The notes beneath the pieces are model-generated. The model was given only the letters and a program-made list of their open reading frames with translations. It was not told the origin of the DNA and made no database searches. From Ariolimax columbianus (lineage: Eukaryota; Mollusca; Gastropoda; Stylommatophora; Arionidae): a DNA stretch of 64,000 nucleotides. Location of the stretch: positions 48,199,965 to 48,263,964 of the forward strand of contig JAVGWX010000013.1 in assembly GCA_036924085.1 (NCBI GenBank), read 5' to 3'. Of the stretch, positions 45,605 to 57,599 are shown one piece after another. Every line of letters starts with the position of its first letter. The first letter of the stretch is position 1. A program made the translations under genes and the position numbers.

Positions 45605-46480
45605 CACTTAATTAACTTATAAACCTGTATTAAGTCATCTCTTAACTTATAAACCTGTATTAAGTCATCTCTTAACTTGTAAACCTGTATTAAGTCATCT
45701 CTTAACTTATAAACCTGTATTAAGTCATCTCTTATCTTATAAACCTGTATTAAGTCATCTCTTATCTTATAAACCTGTATTAAGTCATCTCTTATCTTAT
45801 AAACCTGTATTAAGTCATCTCTTATCTTATAAACCTGTATTAAGTCATCTCTTATCTTATAAACCTGTATTAAGTCATCTCTTATCTTATAAACCTGTAT
45901 TAAGTCATCTCTTATCTTATAAACCTGTATTAAGTCATCTCTTATCTTATAAACCTGTATTAAGTCATCTCTTATCTTATAAACCTGTATTAAGTCATCT
46001 CGTATCTTATAAACCTGTATTAAGTCATCTCTTATCTTATAAACCTGTATTAAGTCATCTCTTATCTTATAAACCTGTATTAGGTCATCTCTTATCTTAT
46101 AAACCTGTATTAAGTCATCTCTTATCTTATAAACCTGTATTAAGTCATCTATTATCTTATAAACCTGTATTAAGTCATCTCTTATCTTATAAACCTGTAT
46201 TAAGTCATCTCTTAACTTATAAACCTGTATTAAGTCATCTCTTAACTTATAAACCTGTATTTAGTCATCTCTTAACTTATAAACCTATATTAAGTCATCT
46301 CTAATCTTATAAACCTGTATTAAGTCATCTCTTAACTTATAAACCTGTATTAAGTCATCTCTTAACCTATAAACCTGTATTAAGTCATCTTCTAACTTAT
46401 AAACCTATATTAAGTCATCTTTTATCTTATAAACCTGTATTAAGTCATCTCTTATCTTATAAACCTGTATTAAGTCACCT
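45605..46480. repeat. 30-bp minisatellite, ~29 copies, grown from LINE coding sequence
   Basis: Unit TTAAGTCATCTCTTATCTTA + TAAACCTGTA. The matching single-copy sequence is in the family C LINE at 41870-41890 (AACTTGTATTAAGTCACCTC). Confidence 0.95.
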
Positions 46481-46995
46481 CGAATTTTTCACTTTTCTAG
46501 AAACTAAACCTGTATTAAGTCACCTCGAATTCTTCACTTTTCTAGAAACTTAACCTGTATTAAGTCACCTCGAATTCTTCACTTTTCTAGAAACTAAACC
46601 TGTATTGTCACCTCGAATTCTTCACTTTTCTAGAAACTAAACCTGTATTAAGTCACCTCGAATTTTTCACTTTTCTAGAAACTAAACCTGTATTAAGTCA
46701 CCTCGAATTCTTCACTTTTCTAGAAACTAAACCTGTATTAAGTCTCCTCGAATTCTTCACTTTTCTAGAAACTAAACCTGTATTGTCACCTCGAATTCTT
46801 CACTTTTCTAGAAACTAAACCTGTATTAAGTCACCTCGAATTCTTCACTTTTCTAGAAACTAAACCTGTATTAAGTCACCTCGAATTCTTCACTTTTCTA
46901 GAAACTAAACCTGTATTGTCACCTCGAATTCTTCACTTTTCTAGAAACTAAACCTGTATTAAGTCACCTCGAATTCTTCACTTTTCTAGAAAATG
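46480..46995. repeat. 45-bp minisatellite, ~12 copies, grown from the same LINE
   Basis: Unit AAGTCACCTCGAATTCTTCA + CTTTTCTAGAAACTAAACCTGTATT; a 42-bp form lacks AAG. It overlaps the 30-bp unit in AAACCTGTATTAAGTCA. Confidence 0.95.
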
Positions 46996-47140
46996 TAGGC
47001 CAATTTTTCTGAGTCTTTCCTCATAACTGTCATTACGTAATCCCATTATCAGTTTTCTTCGCACTTCTTTATATCCTTTCCAGCATGTTTTTATTTCCAA
47101 TATACGATAAGGACTCCACACCAATCTTACAACACATTAT
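46995..47140 (-). pseudogene. family C LINE end, remainder
   Basis: After the arrays, TGAGTCTTTCCTCATAACTG and TCCAATATACGATAAGGACT continue the LINE C-terminal sequence in the order seen at 41930-42040. Confidence 0.6.
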
Positions 47141-47149
47141 CCATTTTTA

Positions 47150-47360
47150 TATTACCTCGTTCATTTCTCTTTCACCCTTTTTTTCTCTTCTTTAATAGCT
47201 CCTGTCTCAATTGTTCCTTGTTTTTGCTCTACTCTCTCCCTTACCTGTGTCCTGCTTCTTTCGCTTTCTCTATTTTGCTGTTCTCTTTTGTTCTCTTCCT
47301 ATACATTCCTTCTTGTCTCAAGCCGTTCCTGTGTCTCACTTCGTTCTCTCCTCTTCATGC
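47150..47360. repeat. pyrimidine-rich low-complexity sequence
   Basis: CT-rich without a fixed period; continuous with the arrays that follow. Confidence 0.7.
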
Positions 47361-47361
47361 T

Positions 47362-47700
47362 TTCCTTCTCTTCCAATATCTTACTTACTTTCCTTCTCTT
47401 CCAATATCTTACTTACTTTCCTTCTCTTCCAATATCTTACTTACTTTCCTTCTCTTCCAATATCTTACTTACTTTCCTTCTCTTCCAATATCTTACTCTT
47501 ACTTTCCTTCTCTTCCAATATCTTACTCTTACTTTCCTTCTCTTCCAATATCTTACTCTTACTTTCCTTCTCTTCCAATATCTTACTCTTACTTTCCTTC
47601 TCTTCCAATATCTTACTCTTACTTTCCTTCTCTTCCAATATCTTACTCTTACTTTCCTTCTCTTCCAATATCTTACTCTTACTTTCCTTCTCTTCCTTCC
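47362..47700. repeat. 27-28 then 30-bp pyrimidine-rich tandem repeat
   Basis: TTTCCTTCTCTTCCAATATC + TTACTTAC repeats about four times, then with an added CTT (30 bp) about seven times. The period is near a multiple of three, which keeps frames open. Confidence 0.95.
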
Positions 47701-47959
47701 TGTTTATTCCTGTATCTTATGATTTTTTCTCCTACACTTTCTGTACCATTTTTCCCTTTTCTCCTCTTCCTGTATATTATTCCATTTTATAATTCTCTTC
47801 ATTTGTGTTCCTCCTTTCACTTAGTATGCCTCAAACTAACTCAATTCTCGTTAATCTTCCTATACCTACCTCATTTCTCCCTCCTTTTTAATACTTACCC
47901 CATTCCCCTCCTCCACATATATTCACCTCATGTATCTCCACCTCTTCCCTTACCTATCT

Positions 47960-48775
47960 TTCTCCCCTTGTCTTCCTCTACCTGTTTTCTCTACTTTTCT
48001 TCCTCTTCCTGTTTTCTCTACTTTTCTTCCTCCACCTGTTTTCTCTACTTTTCTTCCTCTTCCTGTTTTCTCTACTTTTCCTCCTCTACCTGTTTTTTCC
48101 ATTTTTTTCCTTTACCTGTTTTCTGCAATGTTATTCCTCTACCTGTTTTCTCCATTTTTCTTCCTCTTCCTGTCTTCTTCCCTTTTCTTCCTCTACCTGT
48201 TTTCTTCCCTTTTCTTCCTCTACCTGTTTTCTTCCCTTTTCTTCTTCTACATATTTTCTTCTCTTTTCTTCCTCTACCTGTTTTCTGTAATGTTATTCCC
48301 CTACCTGTTTTCTCCATTTTTCTTCCTCTACCTGTTTTCTCCATTTTTCTTCCTCTACCTGTTTTCTTACCTTTTCTTCCTCTACCTGTTTTCTTACCTT
48401 TTCTTCCTCTACCTGTTTTCTTACCTTTTCTTCCTCTACCTGTTTTCTTACCTTTTCTTCCCCTACCTGTTTTCTCCATTTTTCTTCCTCTACCTGTTTT
48501 CTTACCTTTTCTTCCTCTACCTGTTTTCTTACCTTTTCTTCCTCTACCTGTTTTCTTACCTTTTCTTCCTCTACCTGTTTTCTTACCTTTTCTTCCTCTA
48601 CCTGTTTTCTTACCTTTTCTTCCTCTACCTGTTTTCTTACCTTTTCTTCCTCTACCTGTTTTCTTACCTTTTCTTCCTCTACCTGTTTTTTCTTTGTTTC
48701 TTCCTATACCTGTGTTCTCCCGTTCTCTTCTTGTATCTGTTTTCTTCCCTTTCTTCCTCTACTTGTTTTATACCA
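47960..48775. repeat. 27-bp pyrimidine-rich minisatellite, ~30 copies
   Basis: Unit CTTCCTCTACCTGTTTTCTT + ACCTTTT, most regular at 48350-48680. Confidence 0.95.
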
Positions 48776-48904
48776 CCCCCTCTTCCTGTACCTACCTGTA
48801 AATGACGCCATTCTTGATATCTCTATGGGCATCTTACATCATCTATTTTCTCGCCCCTGCATTATTTGGCAAATCACCTGTCATCTATTTATTTCCTTTA
48901 TAAC

Positions 48905-49215
48905 ACCTCTCTCTCTTTCTCTCTCTCTCATTCTCTCTCTCTCATTCTCTATTCCTTATTCTTGTCTAATACTACCACTAACTCGTTGTCTTTTTACAAA
49001 TGCTCTCTCTCTCTCCCTCTCCATCTCTCTCCTTCTCAGATCTGTATATTTATCGTGTACTACCACTAACTTGTTGTCTTCGTACATATGCTCTCTCTCT
49101 CCTCTCTCTTTCTCTCTCTCCCCTCTCTTTCTCTCTCTCCCCTCTCTTTCTCTCTCTCCCCTCTCTCTCTATCCCCCTCTCTCTCTCCCTCTCCCTTCTC
49201 TCTCACTCACGTCTC
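48905..49215. repeat. (CT)n-rich tract with a duplicated segment
   Basis: CT runs; the sequence TACTACCACTAACTNGTTGTC occurs at 48968 and 49058, so a ~90-bp segment is duplicated. Confidence 0.85.
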
Positions 49216-49643
49216 TCGTTCTCTTCCATATCTCGTATTTCCCCCACGCACATTTCCACAAACAAACATACAAGAACACCCAAACACACACATAATCTCA
49301 CGACAAATTTGAGTAAGTCAGTAAGCAAGTCAACTTAAATATGTACTTTGCATTTTATAGAAGTGTCATTACGAGACAGCAACATCCTGTTTTATTATTA
49401 CTGTAAATAGCAAACGCTGGGTGTCACATGCACGTGCGCAGCACAGATGTAAAGTGGCGTCCGAGCTCACAGAGTGTGCTATCAAAGAATAGGATGCTAT
49501 AGTATATATTCTGTTAACCAAAAGGACTTTCAGCAAAGGATATTTATAAGAAAATGCTTTCTGTTTTGGTCAGACATGTTTGTGGTGTAAACCTGCTCAT
49601 AACTGAGTCGAGCAATTCTCCGAAGAACGTTTAAATACAAGGC

Positions 49644-49687
49644 GTGTTCAAATGAAACCGGACCAAACTGCAACAAGTGAACATATA
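49644..49687 (+). mobile_element. 5' end of a second mariner copy
   Basis: GTGTTCAAATGAAACCGGACC is the reverse complement of the terminus at 1234-1254. The mariner is interrupted here by the retrotransposon and resumes at 55505. Confidence 0.8.
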
Positions 49688-49729
49688 TACTTCTTCTTCT
49701 TCTTCTTCATCGTACGCAGTCAGACAGTA

Positions 49730-52700
49730 ACCATTATTTTTTCGAAAAAAAGCGGTGGTCATCCTAAGGCTGTCGACACTGCCATAGAGCTTGTCTTGTG
49801 GTTCCACTGGTGATGGCCACATCTGCTCTCTCTGATCCTCGTATGTTGAGCAGTTCTGCAGCAGATGCTCAGCGGTCATTTTCTCGGTACCACACAGGTA
49901 TTCGTCGGTACCACCTATCTTCAATTTGTTGAATAGGTGGTACCTCAGTCTATTGTGGCCAGTGCGAAGTCTGAAGACAACGACCTGCTCTCTTCGGTTC
50001 AACTGGTAATAGGCATCGTTTTTGGTGTAGCCGGTATGTTCAGTTTCCCATTTAGTCATGTATCGGGCTTTAATAAGCCGTTTTGACTCTTCGTACGTCA
50101 TACTAGTATCTGTTTGTGGTAGTCTTGCACCTTCTTTTGCCAGTCTGTCTGCCTCCTCGTTGCCTTGGATGTTGCAGTGTGATGGGACCCACTGTACCAC
50201 TACCATTCTTGGTGCGGACTGCTGGCATAGTTGACAGAGTGCTGCTCTTAAGTCATTAAGCTCAGTGTTTTTCTGGCTTTTTAGCGCTGTGACTACGGCC
50301 AGAGCATCTGTAAGCAGGACTATATGGCTTTCATTTTCTTTATGTGTCGCCATTTCTTCCACTGCTGCCCTCAGTGCCTCTGCCTCTGCTCTGAAATTGC
50401 TTGTGTACTTACCAGTAGCGAATGACAGTCTTGTTTTTCTGCCATTTGGTAGGTTCAGGAATGCTCCTGCCCCTCCGTTCGGTGTAGTGTTTGTTACAGA
50501 ACCGTCGGTGTATGCATGGGTCCAGTCCATGCTTGGGTAGTTTTTCGATAAAAAGCTTAGGGTAGTATCTCTCCTTTCTTTTTCAGTCTGGCAGTTTTTG
50601 TTTCCAATACCTGGTATATTTTCTACCACCTCTGGAAATATATCCTGCCTCCAGGTAGGTTTTCGTACAGTAGTGATGGGCTTTGGTGTTGTTAGTGCGT
50701 TTATGGGATCTTTGTGCATCTTTGCTTTGGCTATTTCTGCAAAGTTCTCCGCTTTAGTTTCCCATTTCCCAAATTAGTTAGTCTCTGGTGCATTGGGTGG
50801 TCAGTCAGGCTTCGGAGTTTCTCTGACTGCAGCTGGGCTCTGCAGTCTCTTCTATCGGTCATGGGTTGCAGCTTTGTAATCTTTTGGAGTTCTACAATTG
50901 GCGTTGACTTCATACCTCCTGTTATAACTCTCATGGCTGTTGTCCATGCCGCAATGCCATACTCGAGAACTGATGTCACTCTTCCAGTGTACAGTTTCTT
51001 TAGTATACTTTCGTCTGCTCCCCAGCTTGTGCCAGCAAGTTTCCTCATGATTGCCATTCTTTCTCTGGTTCTCATTCGGTTTCTCTCGATCTGACTTTTC
51101 CATGTCATGCGCCTATCAAATGTGACTCCCAGATAGTTTGGGTTGTCGTTTGGCTGCAGGAATTTGCCATTTAGACTTAATTTGGTGCTTTGGGGTTTCA
51201 TTGAAAGCGACAATATTGTACATGTGGTTCTCTCCTCGTTTATTTTGACCAGCCATGAGTTCGCCCACTCTTCCAGCGATGTTAGGGCCTGCTGCATCCG
51301 ATTTCTTGCTATGGTGAGATTCTTTTCAGAGGCCCACATAGTCAGATCGTCTGCAAACATTGAGCTATGGACTCTTCTTGGTATATTCTCTGTAATGTCG
51401 TTTATATACACCAGGAAAAGTGTGGGTGACAGTACTCCCCCTTGAGGTACTCCCTGCTCGAGTGTCACCTTTTTGCTCATCTGCCCTTGTACTTGGACTC
51501 TGGCCGTTCTTTGTTTGAGGTAGTGGTTGATCCACTTGTACATTCTCCCACAAACTTCACTTCTCCTTAGCTTGACCCTAAGTCCGTCTTTCCAGACTTT
51601 GTCAAATGCCTTTTCCAGGTCCACCCAAACCGCTACTGTGTGTTTCTGTGCCTGGTAGGCATCTTCTATTTCCTGGGCTATGAGGATGACCTGGTTCTCA
51701 GTGGATCTGTGCTGTCTAAAGCCGGCTTGCTGTGGAATTAGTATTCGTTTTTCTTCCAGATGCCACATCAGTCTGGTGTTTATCATACGTTCCATCAGTT
51801 TGCCGACACAGCTCAGTAGGCTGATAGGCCTGTATCCATTTTGATCTGTTTTGTCCTTTCCTTTCTTTGGTACTGGTACAAGTACTGCGTCTTTCCATGC
51901 CTGGGGTACAATTCCCCTTTTCCAGCTTTGGTTCAGGACCGATAGCAGTTTCCTCTTCGCTGTTTGGCCCAGCCCCATCAGCATTTCGTTTGTTATCCCG
52001 TCTTTTCCGGGAGATTTCCTTTTCTTTAATATTCTCATGGCCTCTTCCATTTCACTCATTGTTAATTTGGCCATCATATGCTCTTCAGGTGCCGTGTTGA
52101 TGTTGTCGTGCCCCTTTAGCTCTTCACTAATGTATGTATGCCTATCTGCAGGGACCTGGATGTGGTTTGCGGCTTTTTTTCATGTGAGCAAGTTTTCGCC
52201 ATGCTTGATGGTAATTTGTTTGTTTGAAGGGTTTTCGTCGTTCATGGCTCTGACTAGCTTCCATAGCTTTTTCACTTCTTTGTCTAGGTTGAGACTTTCA
52301 GTTTTGTTTTTCCAGCTCTCTCTTGCTGTTTTGTTTAGAGTGTATTTGTATTTCGCCGTGGCGGCTTTGAGGGCGATATTTGCCTCCATAGATTGTTCTC
52401 GCTCTGCCATGTTCCTAGCATTTGTGACTGCATCTTCCGCTTTCTGCAACTCATCATTCCAATAGGGCTTTTAGTTTTTCCTAGCCCCTCTTGGGATGGT
52501 TTCAGTGGCGGCTTGCATTATTGCCTTGCTTAGGCTTTCCACCATGGGCTTCATTTTGTTGTTTCGTGTTTTGATGGTTTCACACAGCCCGTATGTCAGG
52601 ATTGCAAATCTGTATCAGTCGGCTCGTTTGTAATTCCAACGTGGGAGCGGTTTTGTTTCCTGTGGGCCTACTTCCATTTCAATGTCTAGCCTGATCGGCC

Positions 52701-53553
52701 TGTGGTCGCTACATGCCAGTTGGTTTAGCACCTGGCGGTCTATTTTATTGTGTATGTCCTGTGTGGAGAAGGCCAAATCTGGAGTCGAGGTGGTATGCCA
52801 TGTTCTAGAATAGAAACTAGGGCTATCCTCCGGCCTATTGATTAGGGAGAGATTTGTGTCTATCTCCCAATCTTCCACTTCGTCACCTCTGCTGTCTGTG
52901 TCAGAGTATCCCCATCTCTCCGAGTGGCTGTTGAAGTCTCCAACTACTATGCAGTTGGAGTCTTTGACGTCCATACTCGTTAGCGATAGGTCTTTATTTG
53001 GTGGTCCGTACAGATTGAAAATGCAGAGCTCCGTCTCTTGAGCCATTATGTCAACTCCTACAATTTCTGCTTGTCCGGTGTGATTGACAGATACCGCGCT
53101 ACTCGGTATGCAGTTTTGGGTCAGTATCAGGACCCCTCCTTTGTGACCTTCTCTATCGAGACGGAAGGTCTGGTATCCTCTGATTGAGAATTTATGGTTT
53201 TTGTTGAGGTGCGTTTCCTGGATACATGCCACGTCAATCTTACCTTCATGCAGGTGATGTGTTAGGGAAAGCTTTTTGTTAACGACACCCTCCGCATTCC
53301 ACTGTAGTATTTTGAGGGTCTTGAGCTTTTGGTCAATAGGAGTTGCCCCATAGACATGGGCCTTGACTCCACGACACATGGGTGGGTGACCACCAGTAGT
53401 CAAGGGTGGGCCCCTTCGAGGCGTGAGGCCCGGCACTTTCGCTGCCTGGCGGGACTCCGCAGGATGAGCGCCATACGTTTTTCTGATCGGTTGTACTGTC
53501 ATCATACTGCGATTTACGTTGCACTGTTTCGTTAGGCTTTTGGCCCCGTGCAT
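49730..53553 (-). pseudogene. broken endonuclease-reverse transcriptase-RNase H ORF
   Basis: Pieces on the - strand: 53553-52615 (endonuclease, GDFNSH and SDHRPI present), 52449-52180 (linker), 52077-50731 (reverse transcriptase, WVDLEKAFD, GVPQGGVLSP, FADD), 50719-49631 (RNase H, YTDGS, LLTDA, PSHCNIQGNEEAD). A nonsense codon before KPYWNDEL (near 52470), and frame changes near 52180, 51000-50930 and 50725, inactivate it. One segment near 50935 (the KANFDKVNKLQNQA part) is deleted relative to the intact copy. The final Cys/His motif has lost a Cys (GGTDEYLCG against GCTDECPCG). Confidence 0.9.
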
Positions 53554-54511
53554 CCGATTTCAACAGGCGTTTCTGTAGGGATGCCCTCCTTAGCCTCTGG
53601 CTGTCCCCAGCCTATCTGCAAGGCAGCAGTTGTTTGTGATCAGAGTTGTCTCTCTTATGGAAGTTGTCTTACCAGACTAACGAGTTTTCACTACTCGTGT
53701 CTATAGGGTGCGGTGATGATATGAGATGATATATGATATGGACTGGTTTACCCGGAAGTGAGGCAGTCCAGTGTGTATGTATCCCAGGATCGTCACGTCC
53801 TGCCAGAAACGTAGCATTTGCATGTGAGTGGGGTATCTAATTGCTCCCTTTATTTTCTTGGCTTCTATGCAGGGATGGTATGCCTAGCATCCCCCGCCAC
53901 CTGGGATGTTGACACAGTGGGGCAGGTGTGCAATGTCCGCTAGTCTGCATCTCTTCTGTCTCCATTGGTATGGCTCATAGCGTACAGAGGTAGATATCGA
54001 AACAGAAGTGCATTTAACCAGGGGACAAGCCTGGTAATGTCACGGAGATGTTGTTCGTCTGGTTTGCGGACATATCTCGTGGTCAAGGAATGAGTCTCGA
54101 CAGTTCACAGTGATGTGGCTGCTCTACTGTTTTCGACATCCCGACCAAGAACTAAGTCTTATGTTGGTGGTTTCGTACCCCATCGCCGTATAGGGTGAAT
54201 ATCGAGGAGCAATCCGCCCGCTTTGATCGGCGGATGGAAAAGACCTCTTTCTGTGGCTCGACCTGGTAGGGTTGAGGCGCGATCCCCAGGTCCCGACCAT
54301 ATCGAATCCTCCCATTGCAGTGGTGCTGAGAATTTGGGCAGCATTCCAGCTTACAGGCGTCCGGCCGTAATCCCTCACATGGTAGCCTTAGCCTCGCGCC
54401 ATTGGCTTATCGGCCTGGTACGTGAACCAAATGTCTGCGGCTCCTCTCGAGTTGAGCAGGATTTCCGTAGCAACGCCCTGTCATTTGTAGGGTAAAACTG
54501 ACCTGTCTTCC

Positions 54512-54950
54512 GATGGTCTATTTCCAGCACCCGTTCACTATTTGGCCAGGACGAATTAATCGAGGGCTTTTGTTTGTCAGTGACCAGGTATCTGGAACCT
54601 GCGGTTTCTGCGGGGTTAAGACACGGTTTCCGTAGCGTTCCTTCATTAGAAGTAAATAGAGCTGACCTGTCTTCCGTGGGTCTAATACCAGCACACGTTC
54701 ACTATTAGACCCAACGAAAGTGATCTCGATTTGTCAGTCGTTCTGCAGTGTTTGCGTGTTGAGTCAAATTAAGCCGCAGGCTCCACTCCTGGTAGTGCTC
54801 TTCCGTCAATTTCTTTATCAAACACTGAATGCAGACCAACCGAGCCACAAAGGGCATAACCTCAGATTTCTAAGGGTCTAAATCCAGCACCCGTTCCATA
54901 TTAGACCCAAGGGAAGTGGTCTCGGCATGTCATTCATTTCAGTGTTGGCC
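54512..54950 (-). repeat. 18S-like leader monomers of the second copy
   Basis: On the - strand one monomer runs on from 18S at about 54950 and a second starts GAAATTGACGGAAGAGCACT at about 54815. Hairpin stems are at 54874-54881/54901-54908 and 54678-54686/54704-54712. A hairpin relic lies at 54512-54545. Confidence 0.85.
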
Positions 54951-55504
54951 GTGTTGAGTCAAATTAAGCCGCAGGCTCCACTCCTGGTGGTGCCCTTCCG
55001 TAAATTCCTTTAAGTTTCAGCTTTGCAACCATACTTCCCCCGGAACCCAAATACTTTGGTTTCCCGGAAGCTGCCCGCTGAGTCATCGAAGCAACTCCTG
55101 CGGATCGCTAGTCGGCATCGTTTATGGTCAGAACTACGACGGTATATGATCGTCTTCGCGCTCTGGCTTTCGTTCTTGATTAATGAAAACATTCTTGACA
55201 AATCCTTTTGCAGTAGCTCGTCTTGCGGCGATCCAAGAATTTCACCTCTAACGCCGCAATACGAATGCCCCCGTTTGCCCATGTTAATCATAACCTCCAG
55301 TTCCGAAAACCAACAAAATAGAACCGAGGTCCTATTCCATTATTCCATGCACCATTATTCAGGCACCCGAGGCCTGCTTTGAACACTCTAATTTTTTCAA
55401 AGTAAACGCGCCGGCCACCCAGGACGCTCAGCAAAGAGCACCCGTGGGAGAGAGCCGGCAGACGGTAGGGCAGCAGACAACGGGCAGTGAACCGGCACGA
55501 GCCG
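54950..55504 (-). pseudogene. 18S rRNA segment, 5'-truncated
   Basis: On the - strand it starts at GGCTCGTGCCGGTTCACTGC and follows 18S to TTGACTCAACACGG, joining leader sequence at exactly the same base as in the first copy. More substitutions are visible than in copy 1, including one inside the normally invariant GGAATTGACGGAAG (here GGAATTTACGGAAG). Confidence 0.9.
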
Positions 55505-55930
55505 AACATATAGACGATCTGCATGATAACGTCACTTCTGGTGTAAACAGCACGTACCAACCGCCAAATTTGCAAAATTGCATTATCCTCCGACGCATAG
55601 CTTCCTAACCAGAACGTTGAAAACATGACGGTTGTGATACGGAACTGCCGAAAGTTGATCCGCGAGCTGTGATTCAGTTTCTAACAGCTGAAGACCAGTT
55701 GACATTCATCGCAGAATGCAGGCAGTGTATGGTGACAAATGTGTGGCGAATGTGGGCTTCAGAGACGGCCTACCCGAATTGCTGCATCAATTTTGGTGAT
55801 ATCTTCTGATGCAACAATATGCGCCTGACCTGGTATCGGAAGATCTTTCGCTAACTCACGTCCTTCTTTGAACATCATTGTCCAGTTCTTCACTGTTGTC
55901 TTCGACACACTTTTGTCACTGATACTTTCT
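55505..55930 (+). mobile_element. second mariner remnant, rearranged
   Basis: 55545-55740 matches 1-200 of the first mariner. At about 55745 the sequence switches to the reverse complement of positions ~190-350 (ending GTCTTCGACACACTTTTGTC at 55899-55918). The rest of the element is absent. Confidence 0.8.
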
Positions 55931-55958
55931 CATTCCTCATTTACTATGTGACTCATCC

Positions 55959-55959
<1 letters not shown>

Positions 55960-56001
<42 letters not shown>

Positions 56002-56020
56002 TCACTATCTCTCTCTCTTG
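55960..56020. repeat. (CT)n microsatellite
   Basis: CT run with a few interruptions. Confidence 0.9.
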
Positions 56021-56169
56021 TCAACCGTGATCACTAAAGCTTAATTATATCGCCTCCCGTTCTGTGTTTCCCTCGTTACTTTCATCTCTCTCCTCCCCCT
56101 CTCAGTCTCTCTCTCAATCCCTATTCACTCTTGTTCATTACAGCCATCAGTGCCTATTCAACGTTTGTC

Positions 56170-57030
56170 TTGAAAGTATCGAGTCTGTAGGATCACGTTG
56201 GTACTGTCAGCATAGGTGGTGGTATACTCACCAATCTCCGGTTTGCTCATGACATTATCGGGCTGGCTGGAACGGAGCTAGAACTTGCGAGTTTATTCTC
56301 AAACTTTGACAATGACGCTCAAAGGTTTGGAATGGAAATTATTGCAGATAAAAGTAAAATCACGGTCAACGCCCCAGAGGGAGTACGATTGCGATCAAAA
56401 ATGAACCATTGCAAATTGTTAAACAGTTTAAATAGCTGGGAGCACTGATGGATGCGGAAGGTTCCAGAACTGAGATTCAGGCACCAACAGCTATGACCAT
56501 GGCTGATTTGACCAAAGTGAGGTCGCTATGGAGGGACACGAGCATCAACCCCAAATCCTTGACCAGCATGTCACTTCCGTGTACCTTTACGCGTGCGAAA
56601 CTTGGATTCTGACAGCGGTTCTAGAGCGAAGAATTTGTGAAATGGAGATGAGGTGTCTGCGTCGAATCATCGGCATTTCGTATCTAGACCACGCCAATGA
56701 ATAAGGCAGTTGGGTGGCACCGTTAAGAGAGAGGTCGGCCAATATAAAGACCTATTGAGTATGGTAAAATCACGCAAGCTCACGTGGTATGGGCATGTTT
56801 CAAGATCGTCTGGGTTGACCAAGACGGCCCTGCAAGGTCCTGTGCCTGGAAGTGTAAGAGAGGGAGGCAGAAAAAGAGATGGGAATACAACATCAGAGAA
56901 TGAACGGGAAAGTCCAAAGCTAGAATAAATATACTGGCAGAAAACCAAGTGCAGTGGCGGGAACTGGTCCAACAATCTGCAGCATTGGTGCCCCGATGAA
57001 CTCTCAGGTTACGGGACTGATGATGATGAT
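56170..57030 (+). pseudogene. LINE reverse transcriptase, 5'-truncated, with (GAT)n tail
   Basis: Starts within the palm (GGGILTNLRFAHDIIGLAGT, where FAHD replaces FADD), then GMEIIADKSKITVN, LGALMDAEGS, and the C-terminal RKLTWYGHVSRSSGLTKTAL followed by RQKKRWEYNIREW in another frame. It ends GGTTACGGGACTGATGATG and continues into GAT repeats (57015-57110). Several frameshifts. The same 3' end occurs at 2030-2115. Confidence 0.8.
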
Positions 57031-57112
57031 GTTGATGATGACGATGTATATGTTGATGTTAGTGATGAGGATGATGATGAGGAAGATGATGATGATGATC
57101 AGTACTTTGTCT
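57015..57112. repeat. (GAT)n-rich tract, extended LINE tail
   Basis: GATGATGATG with TATGTT interruptions directly after the LINE end. Confidence 0.85.
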
Positions 57113-57237
57113 CCTACGGTACTGTCATGTCTCTCTCTCTCTTTCTTTTACAATCTGCCCTAGAAGTAAGTCGGACAAGAACCAAAAAAAATACTATTAC
57201 CTTTTGCATTGACGACAATGTGTTTTTCTATTGACAG

Positions 57238-57464
57238 AGCATACGTGTAGACAACATTGTCGAGCGGCTGGCTGTACCAGATGGCTATGAGAAATGGTAT
57301 TCACGGGAGGGCAGTTGTGGCGTGTGCGAGACCCCCATCAACCACCTCAAGAAGGAAGCAGCAGCAATGATTGAGTCAGTACAGCTTGCCCAAACGTCGT
57401 CGGCGACCTCTGGCATCCCTGTGCTCGTTGGTCCACGTGTACACATGTCTCAGGCATGCGATAG
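57238..57464 (+). CDS. second exon of the KIF26-like kinesin gene
   Basis: Acceptor TTTTTCTATTGACAG before 57238 and donor GCGATAG|GTGAGT after 57464; 227 bases, phase 0 in, phase 2 out, the only open frame of the three. The 75 residues contain CGVC, then INHLKKEAAAMIESV and IPVLVGPRVH. In my memory of vertebrate KIF26B a second block of the form 'C-x2-C-x3-LNQLKxEA' followed by 'IPTLVGSRH' comes right after the 'LVELKRQALRL' block, as here relative to the exon at 5688-6632. The pairing of two CxxC motifs suggests a zinc-binding unit, which is inference. Intron before it: about 50.6 kb if no exon was missed. Confidence 0.8.
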
Positions 57465-57599
57465 GTGAGTTCAGGCCTGACCAACTGTAATAGAAAGTAG
57501 ATCAAGTTGCCAAATGATTTCACATATATTGTAATGAGATATATCTACTGGAGATTTGATTGGCTGAGCGAATCACATGTTTTCATTAGGTTACGATAG

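Larger units (their letters stand above)
49688..55504 (-). mobile_element. second 18S-linked non-LTR retrotransposon, degraded and nested
   Basis: Same layout as 13725-20480 in reverse: (GAA)n tail at 49691-49709, ORF remnants to 53553, unique leader to ~54510, two full 18S-like monomers plus a relic, then 18S sequence to 55504. The flanks share GAACATATA (49679-49687 and about 55504-55512), an 8-9 bp target duplication. It is truncated inside 18S and has stops and shifts in the ORF. Confidence 0.85.

Noticed and set aside
47218..48801. Open frame of 527 codons
   Set aside because: It lies in pyrimidine-rich tandem repeats with periods that are multiples of three; the protein is a monotonous Leu/Phe/Ser/Pro repeat, and overlapping frames are open too.
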